Source: Takakia lepidozioides
Taxonomy: Eukaryota; Streptophyta; Takakiopsida; Takakiales; Takakiaceae
Length of the DNA stretch: 64,000 bases
Direction: 5' to 3'
Assembly (NCBI GenBank): GCA_030704615.1
Contig: CM060734.1
Coordinates: 17,298,001 to 17,362,000, forward strand
The translations under genes were made by a program, and so were the position numbers. Shown here piece after piece: positions 33,150 to 45,474 of the stretch; positions within the stretch are counted from its first letter, which is position 1, and each line of letters begins with the position of its first letter. The notes under the pieces were generated by a model. The model ran no database searches and was not told where the DNA came from. It was given only the letters and a program-made list of their open reading frames with translations.

Positions 33150-34894
33150 TCCTCCGAGGATGCCTCTTCCTCTTTCGGCAGACGTTCAGCCGCTGCAAGT
33201 TCCGAGTTGTGGAGGGCAGTATCTGGCTCGAAGGCGAACACATGCCTGTCGGACAACGTCCCTGCCCACATTGAAGCACCTGAGGAACAAAGCGGCGGTT
33301 AATAGTTTGCGGCATGCAATTGCAATGGGGCCAGGGGACAAACTGAGCACGTGAAGGCTTACCCGTGCCGCATGTGAGGTCCAGAATCCGCCCTTGGACA
33401 TCCGAGCACGTCTCCATGAGGGTTTGGATGAAAGCAGGGCTCCGGGTCCGGCTGTACCGCCACGGTTTGCCTGTCTTTGTGTCCTTCGGCATACTAGAGT
33501 GGGGCACATAGTTGTAGAGGACATCGTAGGTTACAGGGTCCACAGCGGCATCAACAAGACGACCGTCGTTGCGGAATTTGAACGTAGACCCTCTCTTCAC
33601 AAAGCAATATGCCTCAAACACCAATGTCTGCACATCCAACAAAGAAGGGATCAATTCCAGGGTCTACTTAACATACACCACAATATGAAGTGAATGCAAT
33701 AGATTGATAACTTACACTTTGGCCCTCTGTTCGCAACCCCTGCGTACTGATGCAGAACCATTTTCTGAGGAGGACCGGGGTGACACTTTTCGGTGTCCAC
33801 CTTGCCACCGCATTCTCTGTGGTCTTCCCTCTCGTGGCAAGGACAACCACACATCCACCGTCATCCAGAAGCATCCCCGCCAGCCCAAACCCGGCTTTCC
33901 AGTAGTCCTCAGTAAACCTGTTCCAGGTGGGCACACCATCCAGGCCCTCCAGCAGCTCCCCATCTGGAATGTCGAGGAGAATCATGTCGCAAGCTCTCTC
34001 CACCTCAACCCCCCCCCGAGTGCTCTTGCAATTCGTGCTCACAGCCGTGAAGAATTCCATCATGGCTTCAAAACCAGGGGTGTCTTTAGGCTCTGTACCG
34101 GCAGCCCTCTCTTGGCTTTCCCCTTCTGCTCCGCCAGAGACTTGTTGTGTGCCACCTTCTTCGCCCTGGCAGCGAGCGTCAAGGAAGCTCTCATTGACGC
34201 ATTGGATGATGGTTGGAGGTTCTAGCTTTGGCCTGTGCGTAAACGTCACCGCCGAATACCGCCGTGTAGGCTCGCCCTCAAATGCCAACTTCTTGGCAGA
34301 GCCAGTCCCACTCCGAACTGACTTGGGAACCCGGACGACCGGTGACTGGGTAGGAGCAACAGCAGTCGCAGGACCTTGAACAAAATCGGCGTCGGAGTCA
34401 CTCTCTTGGGTCCCCTCCTGCGCCTCCTCCGATGCCCCGATGGTTTTCTTCTTTTTGGGTGTTACTGCAGTCACCTGTTTCCTTGTCCTTTTCCTTTGAC
34501 CTTTACTCTTCTCATGCAATTTCTCCTGAATTCCTGCCTGAGCAAGCTCTGCCGCTTTCCTGGAGTTCGCAAGCGCTTTTGCCTCTTTTGCACCCAACGG
34601 AGGCAGCGGAGCCCGGTTTCGTCGGAATTCAGCATCCAGCTTCAATTGAAACTCGGATGGGTCGAGCGAGCCGGGCGGAAGGTCCACATACCAAGGGCAA
34701 TCACGCAAATGTTCCAGATGCCACTCCTTCACAATATCGTCAGTGTACATGGAGTCAGCCCCAGGGTTCCTCCATGCCAGGAAGAATGGTGGCTCGAAAG
34801 ACAGATGACCTTTCTCCAAAAGGGAGAACTTACAGTACCTGCATTCATGAAAAACACAATGAGGTCCGAAAATGGCTAAGTCCCTGAACGGCAA
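33150..34894 (-). other. Methyltransferase-like exons of the MULE-A accessory gene
   Basis: Exon from about 34840: CRYCKFSLLEKGHLS, DCPWYVDLPPGS, a low-complexity insertion of about 190 residues (KKKK, acidic), CDMILLDIPDGE, MLLDDGGCVVVLATRG. Next exon: DPVTYDVLYNYVPHSSMPKD, SPAFIQTLMETCSDVQG, ILDLTCGTG. A GT-AG intron of about 90 bp follows (33360-33273), then ASMWAGTLSDRHVFAFEPD. The last two parts fit the motif X-I block of amino-methyltransferases. Neither DLPP nor DIPD is a canonical (D/N/S)PP(Y/F/W), so the active site looks degenerate. Confidence 0.5.
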
Positions 34895-35830
34895 TAGGGC
34901 CTACAACTGGAATATGGCGCCGATTTCCACTTCAGGGCCACCCAGTCTAGGGACTTAGCCCGAAAATGGCTAAGTCCCTGAACGGCAATACGGCCTGGAA
35001 CTGGAAAATGGCGCCGAATTTCCAGTTCAGAGCCAGCCAGTCTAGGGACTTAGCCCGAAAATGGCTAAGTCCCTGGACGGCAATAGGGCCTAAACTGGAA
35101 AACGGCGCCGAATTTCCAGTTCCGGGCCAGCCACCCTAGGGACTTAGCCCGAAAATGGCTAAGTCCCTGGACGGCAATAGGGCCTAGAACTGGAAAACGG
35201 CGCCGAATTTCCAGTTCCGGGCCAGCCACCTAGGGACTTAGCCCGAAAATGGCTAAGTCCCTGGACGGCAATAGGGCCCTGGAAAACGGCCGAATTTCCA
35301 GTTCCTGGCCAGCCACCGTAGGGACTTAGACCAAAAATGGCTAAGTCCCTGGACGGCAATAGGGCCTGGAACTGGAGGCGCCGAATTTCCACTTCAGGGC
35401 CAGCCAGTCTAGGGACTTAGCCCGAAAATGGCTAAGTCCTTGAACGGCAATAGGCCTGGAACTGGAAAGGCGCCGAATTTCCAGTTCGGGCCAGCCAGTC
35501 TAGGGACTTAGCCCGAAAATGGCTAAGTCCCTGGACGGCAATAGGGCCTAGAACTGGAAAACGGCGCCGAATTTCCAGTTGCGGGCCAGCCACACTAGGG
35601 ACTTAGGCCGAAAATGGCTAAGTCCCTGAACGGCAATAGGCCTAAAACTGGAATATGGCGCCGAATTTCCACTTCAGGGCCTCTAACTTAGGCCGAAAAT
35701 GCTAAGTCCCTGAACGGCAATAGGGCTGGAACTGGAAAATGGCGCCGAATTTCCAGTTCCGGGCCAGCCAGTCTAGGGACTTAGCCATTTTCGGAGCCCT
35801 GACTGGAAATTCGGCGCCATTTTCCCTAAC
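34865..35830. repeat. Palindrome array 1 of MULE-A (in an intron)
   Basis: About ten tandem units of roughly 92 bp. Each has two palindromes: GGGACTTAGCC/GGCTAAGTCCC around CGAAAAT, and CTGGAAAATGGCGCCGAATT closing in TCCAG. The last unit is inverted (35800-35824). The array lies in the intron between the NLFFREIADA exon and the SLLEKGHLS exon. Confidence 0.9.
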
Positions 35831-37102
35831 ACCACTTGAGGCCTCTAACATCCTGAAATGCCAGGACTTGAAAGAAAGGCAGCGCGTATGTACCTGTACA
35901 GAAGGCGCATTGCTGCTTGTCCGCGTTCGGCTGGTCGGTGAACTCGTGGCTCCGGCGAGCATCTGCTATCTCCCGAAAGAATAGGTTGGTTTTGTAGAGC
36001 AGAAAGTACCTCGTCACATAGTCACGTAGGCTCTCTGCTGCGCAGGAGATATCTCCATCTTGAACTGATGTGCTTGTGTCCAGCTGCTCTTGCGCATTCG
36101 TCGTCACCTGTGGAGATTGTCCATCAGATCGCTTTCCTCAAAAAATACAATGAATCCACCCCTACTAGAGTAGAAGCCCCAAACGAAGCGTGGGGAAGTA
36201 CCTGAAACCACCATGTCATGCGGTTCATCCACATGTCGAATGTGGGGTCAGAGAGTTTGTCCGGTTTGGGGAAGCTCCACATGTCCCTGGTACTTTGGGA
36301 ACCATTCCAGATTTGGAGCCACCGGGTCTGTCCAACCACCCAGCATATTCGTAAGCGCCAAACACCACAAAAAGGAGTTGTTGCCACCACAATTTTGTTA
36401 AGAATGTATCACCTTTTCTGTTGCATCCACACAGGATGTGGCTAGACGATGGAGCTTCTCCAATGTCATCGTGGGCTTCAGAGCGCGAGAGTAGTGCTTC
36501 CCACCTCCACCAGAAAGTCGGCACCAAGGGCGGGATCAGCTATGGCCACGTACTTTACCATCCGACTTGTACTTTATGCGGGCCCTCACCTCCGCAGCTT
36601 TGACATACGATTCGAGTTCCGGGAGGGTTGATTCTTCTCCTCTGACTCCATGTAGAACCTCCGCGCATGTGCCAAATCCTGCTGTATTTTCGTCTGTCAA
36701 GAATGCGCACATAAGATTAGAGATCCTGCTCAACACAATTTCTTCTATTGGGGGAGGAGAGACAGACATTAGCTCAACAAAACTGTCAGGAGCTTTACCC
36801 GAAATATGTAGTCCACCATGGCGTCGACGCTCAGCCTATACCAGGTTCTGTCTGCCTTTGCCTCCGACTTGCGCAGGAGGTCGGCACTGAGGGAATTGGC
36901 AACTCTTGCACCCCCTGCTTCCCGACATCCTTCACTCGGAAAGAGCATATGGGACAAGTTGGTGGCAATGAAGGCATTCTCAGTCACCCTGCAGTGCCAC
37001 ATTTCCATCAAACAATACTGAAATGGGAATTTTCATCATATATGAGGATTCGCAATGAAATGACTTCCAAATTCAAAGTCCAAAAGCGAGAGGGGTTGTA
37101 GC

Positions 37103-37581
37103 TTACGAGTTGATGTCGGCCATTGCAGCTTTGAGAAGACTGCGATCTTTGGGCCCCGCAACCTTCAGCACAACACAATCGACGGCGAAATGCCAATCGA
37201 GATCGTTGGGGTGGGCTTGGGCAATGTGCTCCATCCATGCCAGGAGGCGATGATTGCCGTCCCACAAGTAGAACATCTTACCGGACATGTGCTGGAAAAG
37301 AGGATCACTAGCAATCGATCTCTCGAACTCCTCATTTCGCGTTTGCCAATGGGACCCCATTTGTCCACCTCATCGGAAGTGTGGGCACGGGAAGCTCCGT
37401 GGTCGTTCTCAATGGAAACGTAAAAGGCGGCAGACCCCATTCGATATCCATCCCGGAAAGAGAATTTCAGCTTGTCGATATCGCCTGGGAGGGCAGGTCT
37501 CACCACCTGCAATGACACCAAGCGCGCAAAGGGGAATTCGAAGCTTGGCCGGGTACACCATGCCCCCCAGCACCCTGCCAA
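37103..37581 (-). other. ParB/sulfiredoxin-like domain of the MULE-A accessory gene
   Basis: RLVSLQVVRPALPGDIDKLK, FSFRDGYRMGSAAFYVSIEN, then RNEEFERSI and the motif WDGNHRLLAW. ParB/Srx domains have an N-terminal strand with a proposition-type 'I.p...' segment and a GHHR-like motif, here GNHR. The second gene at 63.7-63.98 kb has the same order with DGNHRLLAWMGYI. A one-base shift within GGGG near 37365 separates the two halves in this copy. The assignment is by motif, not by alignment. Confidence 0.5.
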
Positions 37582-39289
37582 TGTTGCTGTGGGTTGCCTC
37601 CAACATCTTGGCAGCGGCCAACTTCATATCCGCCTCAGACATGACGTCTGCTGCAGAGGGGTTTTCCGGCAGCCCACCAGGACCGCCAAATCCAGCCTGT
37701 ATGCTCCGGGTTTGGGGCCTGGGGATGTCCGGGAGGATGTCATCCTGGTCAGAAACCTCCATGTCGTCCTCCTCAACAGGGTCAGCCACCTGCGAAACCA
37801 CCTCCAGCACTCTCGTCGTCTCTCTACTGGCTTCACTCGAACTTGCACAATCCGTGCTCTTTCAGGTCTTTCCTCCTCTCACTCTCCACCGTATGGGTAA
37901 TTGCGGGGCTGCTCTTGCCCGCGATGGTCTAACCGGTGTAACTGCCTCTCTGTGGTGTCTTGTAGGGATCCACCGTCTCTGTGGGTCCCTCGCTTACATT
38001 GGCATCTGTCATTTGGGCACCCCTGGCCTCTTCAGCTGCCTTTTGTCTTTCCTCCTGGCTAGCATTCTGTCTCGTCTGTTCTTTTGCCCTCTCTTTTGCC
38101 CTCTCACGGGCTTTCTGTTTCTTACTAGGGCTAGCAGCAGGGGAGCCCTCCAGGACGACCACCTTTGATTGAGGCGAACTGACACCCTCGCGCGCACTGC
38201 TCACTCCCCCCCCTCCGCAGCCCGTGACTGCTCTCTCGCCGGGGATTGCATGTGCTTAGCTTTCTTCTTTTCTTTCTTTGCGTGGGCGGGCCCTACTGCA
38301 TGTGCATGAACAACCTCCATTGCCGGATCTGCTGTCCTCATGTCCTCACGCCCTTCACCTGCCATGCCGCCTGCACCAACCTCCCCAATGCCTACTCTGT
38401 CGTAATCTCGTTGCAAGTCCTCCCGTCCACCAACAAAAGGTTTAATTTGCCCTCTCGCCCCAAGTTGGGCGATTCAAACATGCGATGAGTTGGAGCTGTC
38501 GATGATACAACCAGCGTGCCGGGCTCGTCGTCACTCTGTCATTGACAAAAATCGTGAAAACCAACATCGGTGCAAAAGCAGCATCGCAACAAGCAGCGCA
38601 ACCACCATAGCAACAATCATGTAGCAAAAATGAAAACATAACAAGTTTAGGAAGTATGGAGAGCCATGCAACAACAATGAAAACAAATGCAACCATTGCC
38701 TAAGAATGACATGCACAAGCAGCCTTCTCCAGAGCTGCCGGATTTGCACACGCATTGCAAACAATCTAAGGTTCACTCAACTATCTAAAGTTCACTCATA
38801 CAGCAAAGCCAGGATGAAGATGCAAAAACAAAGCGAGGTAACAAAGCGAAAGCAAAAAATAAATCGAACAAACCGAAAGCAGAAGTGGCTTGCCTGAGAG
38901 TACTCGGCTTCAGTTGGCGCAGGTTGTGAGCAAGACACTGGAATCTCCTGCTGGAGCTTCAGTTTGGCCATGCGAGAGATTGGCCGTCGTCCGTAGTACA
39001 GAGCTTTCAACTTCCGCCGCGGTCTGGATGTGAGGTCTCTCTCAGGAGAGCCACGCCCTTCAGGCGGCATAAGTCCCAGCCAAAAAGATCTCCTTTTTTG
39101 GGGTACATGCCTGGAATACCATGTTAAGCCAAGTTTAGCATGAGATTTAGGGTACGTGTCCAGGAAGCCATGCGTCGCCAGCCCGAATAATAACCGACGG
39201 CCGTCGACATTTATTGCCCAACTGCGCAATTAAATGTCGGATGAAGCCCTCCATGTCGGATGAAAATCGACGTAAACAGTCCCGGAATT

Positions 39290-40085
39290 TCCAACGTAGA
39301 GGTAATTCGGAGCGCTGCACGATGGAATTCCGGCGACGGATTTCCATCCTGCAGGTAATTCGGAGCGCAGCAGGATGGATATCCGGCGCCGAATTTCCAT
39401 CCGCGGAGGAAGGGCGGAGGTGGAAATTTCCCTCACGCAGGTAATTCGGAAGCCCGCGGATGGAAATCCGGCGCCGAATTTCCATCCGCGGAGGTAGGGC
39501 GGCGCTGGAAATTTCCCTCACGCAGGTAATTCGGAAGCGCGCGGATGGAAATCCGGCGCCGAATTTCCATCCGCGGGGGTAGGGCGGCGCTGGAAATTTC
39601 CCTCACGCAGGTAATTCGGAAGCGCGCGGATGGAAATCCAGCGCCGAATTTCCATCCGCGCAAGTAGGGCGGTGCGCCAAATTTCCCTCACGCAGGTAAT
39701 TCGGAAGCCCGCGGATCGAAATCCGGCGCCGAATTTCCATCCGCGGAGGTAGGGCGGCGCTGGAAATTTCCCTCACGCAGGTAATTCGGAAGCACGCGGA
39801 TGGAAATCCGGCGCCGAATTTCCATCCGCGGAGGTAGGGCGGCGCTGGAAATTTCCCTCACGCAGGTAATTCGGAAGCGCGCGGATGGAAATCCGGCGCC
39901 GAATTTCCATCCGCGGAGGTAGGGCGGCGCTGGAAATTTCCCTCACGCAGGTAATTCGGAAGCGCGCGGATGGAAATCCGGCGCCGAATTTCCATCCACG
40001 GAGGTAGGGCGGCGCTGGAAATTTCCCTCACGCAGGTAATTCGGAAGCGCGCGGATGGAAATCCGGCGCCGAATTTCCATCCGCG
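39290..40085. repeat. Palindrome array 2 of MULE-A, 84-bp units
   Basis: About eight tandem units with period 84 bp. Each has the palindrome GGAAATCCGGCGCCGAATTT bounded by GATG/CATC, then GGTAGGGCGGCGCTGG and CACGCAGGTAATTCGGAAGC. It sits between the divergent accessory gene and transposase, so it may cover their promoters. Confidence 0.9.
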
Positions 40086-40790
40086 CAGGTAATTCGAATC
40101 CCGGATGCATGGAAATTCGGCGCCGAATTTCCATCCAGCAGGTAAGTGGAATCCCGGATGGATGGAGATTCGGCGCCGAATTTCCATCCAGCAGGTAAGT
40201 CGGATCGGTGTCGTATGGATATTCGGCGCCAAATTTCCATTCGCCATGTATTTCTGCGCGAGGAATTACCTTCGTGCAGGTAATTCCCATATAAGAATAA
40301 CCTTCGTGCAGGTAATTCCCAGATGAGAATTACCTTCGTGTAGATAATTATGGACGAGGAATTAACATCGATTGGAATTACCTGCAGGAAGGTAATTCTC
40401 ATCTGGGAATTACTTGCAGGAAGGTAATTCTTATATGGGAATTACCTGCACGAAGGTAATTCCTCGCGCAGAAATACATGGCGAATGGAAATTCGGCGCC
40501 GAATATCCATACGGCACAGATCCGACTTACATGCTGGATGGAAATTCGGCGCCGAATTTCCATTCATCCGGTATTCGAATTACCTGCAGGATGGAAATTC
40601 GGCGCCGAATCTCCATCCATCCGGGATTCCACTTACCTGCTGGATGGAATTTCGGCGCCGAATTTCCATTCATCCGGGATTCCAATTACCTGCAGGATGG
40701 AAATTCGGCGCCGAATCTCCATCCATCCGGGATTCCACTTACCTGCTGGATGGAAATTCGGCGCCGAATTTCCATCCGGGGGATGGTCTC
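40085..40790. repeat. Large imperfect inverted repeat centred near 40,355
   Basis: Left arm CGCCATGTATTTCTGCGCGA-GGAATTACC... and the right arm, its inverse, flank a centre of alternating GGTAATTC/GAATTACC. Both arms continue outward into AAATTCGGCGCCGAATTT palindromes joined by GCAGGTAAGT or ACTTACCTGC. Arms are about 250 bp, longer on the right. It could form a cruciform or a hairpin RNA. Confidence 0.8.
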
Positions 40791-41455
40791 TGTCGGAGAG
40801 GTGCCGCCTCTCTGCCGCTCTGTTGGATATTCGGTGCCGAATTTCCGTCCCGGGGGTTGAAATATGACGGCCAGGTGCCGACCTCTCCCTTCTCCCCGAC
40901 TGCATTGGAACGGCCCCGAATTGAAATTCGGCGCCGTTTTCCCATCTGTGGAGGTTTTTATGTCGGCCAGTTTTCGGTCTGACCCCCCGACAAGACTTCC
41001 TTTGGGGGGGCCCGGATGGAAATTCGGCGCCGAATCTCCGTCCAGGGGATGTTCTCTGTCGCACACTCGCCGGCCTCTGCGCCCGAGGCGACTTCGTCCG
41101 GGCATCCCCTGTTCGATATTCGGTGCCGAATTTCCGTCCGGGGGTTGAAATGTGACGGCCAAGTGCAGGCCACTCCCCCCTCCCCGACTGCATCCGAACC
41201 GCCCCGGATGGAAATTCGGCGCCGTTTTTCCATCTGGGGATGTTTTTATGTCGTCCAGTTTTCGGCCTGACCCCCCGACACGACTTCCTTTGGGGGGCCC
41301 GGATGGAAATTCGGCGCCGAATCTCCATCCAGGGGATGTTCTCTGTCGCACACACTCCGGCCTCTGCACCCGAGGCGACTTCATCCGGGCTTCCTCTGTT
41401 GGATATTGGGTGCCGAATTTCCATTCGGGGGTAGTAATGTGACGGCACGGTGCCG
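40790..41455. repeat. Palindrome array 2b of MULE-A, long units
   Basis: Two and a half units of about 280 bp with TTCGGCGCCGAATCTCC, GATATTCGGTGCCGAATTTC and GGAAATTCGGCGCCGTTTTT separated by unique-looking GC-rich spacers (GTTCTCTGTCGCACACTC, CCCCGACTGCAT). Long open frames here are products of the repeat, not genes. Confidence 0.8.
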
Positions 41456-41712
41456 GCTTCTCCCCTTCAGCCGTCATCATCCGGACGGCCCCCCACTTTC
41501 TGACTGCATACCGTTGGCAGTTATTGCGCAAAGACGAGGGGCCGCATTCCGGAGACAAGGTTCATTAACACTCTGACTGTGGATTTTTGAGATAGTTAGC
41601 TCCCTGGATTTGGATCAGGCTTCGTCGCTCGGACAAATCGGCATCGCATTCATTCCCATCGCTGCACCCCCTTCTACCAGGGAGCTTCCCCGCACGCCAT
41701 CCTGGCAGTCTT

Positions 41713-44700
41713 GTGTGCACATCTCCTATGGCGGAAAACCCGAGCGCTACAGTGTACTGCCCTCCTCACGAGCATAGAGCTTCATTTCCGTGCAGAGGGG
41801 ACACCTGCCGGGTGATGGAGAAATATCTGTGCGTTCGATACCACCTGAAACCGGGGTCGGTTTTTTTGGAGGAGGAAAGGAAGGACTCAAACGGCCTTGT
41901 TGTCGAGAGTATTGTTGTGCTCCACGATGATTTCGGCGATGGCAGGGAATGGCGAGTTCCACCATCGGACAGCGTCATATACAGGGCTGTTGGGGACTTC
42001 ATTTGCCCGCCAAATGCACCGTCTATCCTGGCGCCTTCCACGAAACAATCCGCGAATCAGAGAGTGGGTACCTCAAAGAGAGAAGTCCGCAACGAAGTAA
42101 ATCCAGAGCCGAACCCATCCATGAAGACGACCGAGAACCGGGTTGTTCACAACCTGTCCGACTCAGACGAGGTCATGGAAGTTCCGAGGTCGTCCTGGAG
42201 ATCAGGCAAGTCCTCAATGGACGTCAGTGGAGGAGGGAGTCATATTCCTAGCACGAGCACCGCAGTTCGATCTATTCTAGAAATTCTGCGAGGGCTTCAC
42301 TTGGAGGGACACCGGTCGGAGCTGGCCGGGCTGGACTACAGCAAGTTCGCAATTAAATCGGTTGCATGCCTTCCCGCCGACGTCGACGGTAATATCTTAT
42401 TTGAGTTCCCTCCTCGGGCGGACTACTCGAGGGCGTCCGGAATGTTGACAGATATGGATAGAAAACATGACGGTCATCCTTGGTGCGTTACCAAAACCAC
42501 CAGCATGAAGATGCTTGATGGTGTGCGGGTGCGCTACGTTGTTTGTGCGGGCGCGTTGCGGTGTTTCTCCCCAACTTGCTTCCACTTTAAATCCAGAGGT
42601 CACAGGAACGAGACCGATTGGACAGGCACAGCTCACCAACCATTTCGAGCTCAGGAGAAGGTTCCGAACTCCACATTTAAGTGTGCGCATTGCAAAGAAC
42701 CACCACACTGCATGTCTGTTTGTAATGCCAAGCAGTTCTATGTGTTGCACCATTTCCCTGACCTCACCCGAGCTTGCATACACGTTGGTTCCCATTGTCA
42801 CAAATTGGCGAGGGGGAACTCGCGGGAGGCTGCCCACGAAGCAGAGCAGCTCGTTCAGGAGGAGGTTAAGTTGAGACCGGGTGCCAAACCCAAACAGATA
42901 CAGCTCCAAGCCGCCCATAAGATGGCATTGGCCAGAATTATGTCGGAAGACGGCTCCGATAGAGTTCCTCTCGACGAGAAGGAAATGGAGGCATTGCTGG
43001 AGTCGGTGTCCCACGTATGTTCACCGAATGTCCAAACCACATTGTCTCATGCAAACAGAAAATTGGGCGTGGCTCGGATATGCACTCCATTCTGGAGGTG
43101 AAGCGACGATGTGGATATGACTACATTCATGGAAGTAGGTTTCCAGGACAAGGGACTGAGGCAGATCGTTGTTTCGTATTCAAAATGTCCACGTGTGGAC
43201 CTGGCAGTGGCGTCGAACTGGTCGACAGGATGACGAGTGGGAACTTGTCAAACAGTTGGGTCATGTTCGACCATATCAAGCGAATTACAAATCACCAGTG
43301 GGTGACAATGGGTGCACATGTCTACGACACCCACTGCAGGATGCTAATGACAATTGCTATTTGTGAGATGAAAGGAGAGGACACACAATCGGAGATGCTT
43401 CTTTGGCAGGGAATAAACGAACAGATGGCCAAGGCGGGATTGCCCCCTCCCAATTTCCGTGGTTTCATGGCGGACAACGCACAAGCAAATTGGGCTGCCA
43501 TCCGAAGGGTGTACGGGCAAGACCCCAATGTTCCCATGGAAGGCAATGAGAGATCTTGTAGGTTCCATTTTCTGCAGAGCCTTTCGCAGTACACAACCAG
43601 GCTCGTGGCGCCAGATTTCAGAGAGGAGCACCGTTCCATGTGCCTTGCGTGGAAGCGCGCTCCCACCTTGGATGATGCAGAGACACAGTTTGCATGCATA
43701 CGGGCTTGGTGGACATCGTCAGGTGCTGTAAGGAAATCAGACGAAGGAGCAATGGTCAGTTGGCTAGCATGGTGGCATTATCGTTTCCTCCAGTTCGGCG
43801 ACTATATGCGGGAGGTGAGTTGCACGAATTCGCGTCCCGTTGGATATTATTCTTGGCCATATTTGTAACTTGCTTGTAACCTGAACATATGCTTGTGCAG
43901 GAAATGTGTCTTGACTCCGACACCGACATGCCCACGACAAACATGGCCGAATCAGTGCACTCTTCCTGGCGTGCCTCCTCTGCGGCGCATCTGGTGGACA
44001 TCCTCACTGCCACAACGAGGACATTGTGAGGTCAATTATGCAGCAATGCAGGTACAACGAGTTCTTGAAAGGGAAACAGTGGGGCTTGGGGCCGGACAGG
44101 CAGGAAATGCTGATGCGGACTGCCTCCAGATCGAAGAATCCTCGGAAGTGGGCGGCGGCCTTGCGAGAGGGCCTTCGGGACACGCCATTGCTGCGAAGAG
44201 GCCAACATTTGGAAGGAGATGTTCATACCCGTCCAGTGAGACGAAGACTTGACGAGGCACCTGGCGGAGAAGAGGATTCATGGCGAGCTGACAAGAATAT
44301 TCGCACGCTCCCTCGTGGTCCGGTGATGTTGTCCGAGGAGGTCTCGTCGAGCACCGGAAGTCCTGCACGTTCAAGATCGCCATCTCCTTTGAGCACAGGG
44401 CGCGTGCCCCGGCAACATAACGAGCCATCTGTAGTAAAGCAATACAACATTCCCATTGTGGAGACAAGAGTGTCGGAGTCACAGTGGAGAATTGCGAGGA
44501 CATTGCCGGCATTTCGAGGGAAGTGTTGCGCCGTCCGGGTGGATACGAGAGCACGCTGTGGTGAGATGATTCGGAGGAACCCACACGGTGCTGTACCTGC
44601 ACCTTGTTTCAGCGGCAGATTTTTGACTCCCACATTTGCTCACGCCACAACGCAGACATTTTGGTTCTGTAGGCACGACATAATGACCTGTGTATTTGGC

Positions 44701-45318
44701 AAGCCCAAGTACGGGATTCAGGGAATGCCGGAGCCTCCGGGCGTCTGGCCTGTTGCACCGGGTTGCAGCCTCTCTCAGAATGAGGCGGATGCTCTATCTG
44801 CAGCAGGATTTCGAATGGTGCAACGCACAGACATCCCGGCCCACGCATTTCCGGTTCCTCAGACCCAGCCATTGCAGACTGCTCGGTCCACTAGAGACGG
44901 ATTGGACAATTCTGCACATCCCACAATGCGATTCGGAAGAGTGAAGAGACGACACCCTCCCAACAAGTTGAATGAGACTCGGATTGCCAATGCTCTTGGG
45001 ATGGCTTGCACTATTCAGAGCTCCGTGGACGTACCCCCACCCGGCCTTGGGTGTGTGTATCGGATGGCAACGGCCGGCTCGGCTGTACGCGACAATGTAT
45101 ACACAATTACGATTGGAGTGGAGCCGACTTGCAACTGTACGGACTTCTCGTTGATGGAAGCAAAGAAGGGTTCGAAGTATTATCCGTGCAAGCATCTGTA
45201 TTACATTTACCTGAAGAGGTTGAGGATGAACGTGACTATTGATGACTTTATTCATGCACCGGCGTTGAGCGTGAACGAGCTGCACAAACTCCTCCTTAGG
45301 GATTCCAGAAATCATTGA
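41713..45318 (+). pseudogene. MULE transposase with SWIM finger (MULE-A)
   Basis: First frame (likely Met at 41728) has a Cys/His-rich domain CAGALRCFSPTCFHF ... CAHCKEPPHC ... ACIHVGSHCH. The frame changes near 43010. The DDE region follows: MFTECPNHIVSCKQKIGRGS, VYDTHCRMLMTIAICEMKGE (first Asp), GFMADNAQANWAAIRRVYG (second Asp), WLAWWHYRFLQFG. A GTGAGT...CAG intron (about 43816-43900) precedes DMPTTNMAESVHSSW (Glu). A frame change near 44020 leads to a 430-codon part with FWFCRHDIMTC and the SWIM finger CNCTDF...PCKHLYYIYLKRL. MULE-1 has the same architecture. Two frame breaks suggest inactivation or assembly indels. Role: DDE transposase acting on the TIRs. Confidence 0.8.
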
Positions 45319-45474
45319 TGGGGCAAACGGAATCCTCCATATGGATATTTTCAAATGCATTTTGCTGTATCAGACTTTTTTTTGCAGTGTAATGAAATGC
45401 ACCCCAAAACTCCTGGAATGAGGCAATATTCCATTCAAACTGAGATCCAACAGAAGCAGTTGTGGGGCCATTTC

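Larger units (their letters stand above)
32495..39070 (-). pseudogene. ParB/Srx-like plus amino-methyltransferase-like protein gene of MULE-A
   Basis: Multi-exon gene read right to left. Exon 1 (39070-38894, MPPEGRGSPERDLTSRPRRK, ends at a GC donor); a basic Lys/Arg/Glu region (38416-37929); a ParB/sulfiredoxin-like domain (37581-37103) ending FYLWDGNHRLLAWMEHI; WYRLSVDAMVDYIF (36840); RWLQIWNGSQSTRDMWSFPK (36300); an exon with NLFFREIADA (about 36000); then an intron filled by a palindrome array. The methyltransferase-like part has CDMILLDIPDGE and LDDGGCVVVLATRG (34894-33668) and FIQTLMETCSD plus LDLTCGTG joined by a GT-AG intron to ASMWAGTLSDRHVFAFEPD (33654-33150). An acidic tail follows. 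Known family pattern: beta-type DNA amino-methyltransferases place the target motif before the C-terminal SAM-binding DPFxGSG-like motif, and ParB-methylase fusions occur in phages. Frameshifts near 37550, 37365 and 38210 (G runs) mean it is broken here or has assembly indels. Catalytic activity is doubtful. Confidence 0.6.

Noticed and set aside
34865-35830. CRISPR array
   Set aside because: Units are longer, with no unique spacers of constant length and no cas genes. The context is a eukaryotic transposon intron.
40028-41558. Long open frames on both strands through the palindrome arrays (up to 290 codons)
   Set aside because: They translate the repeat unit (GNSAPNFH, MEIRRRIS) in several frames and both strands at once. 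The open frames follow from the repeat sequence, with no conserved domain.
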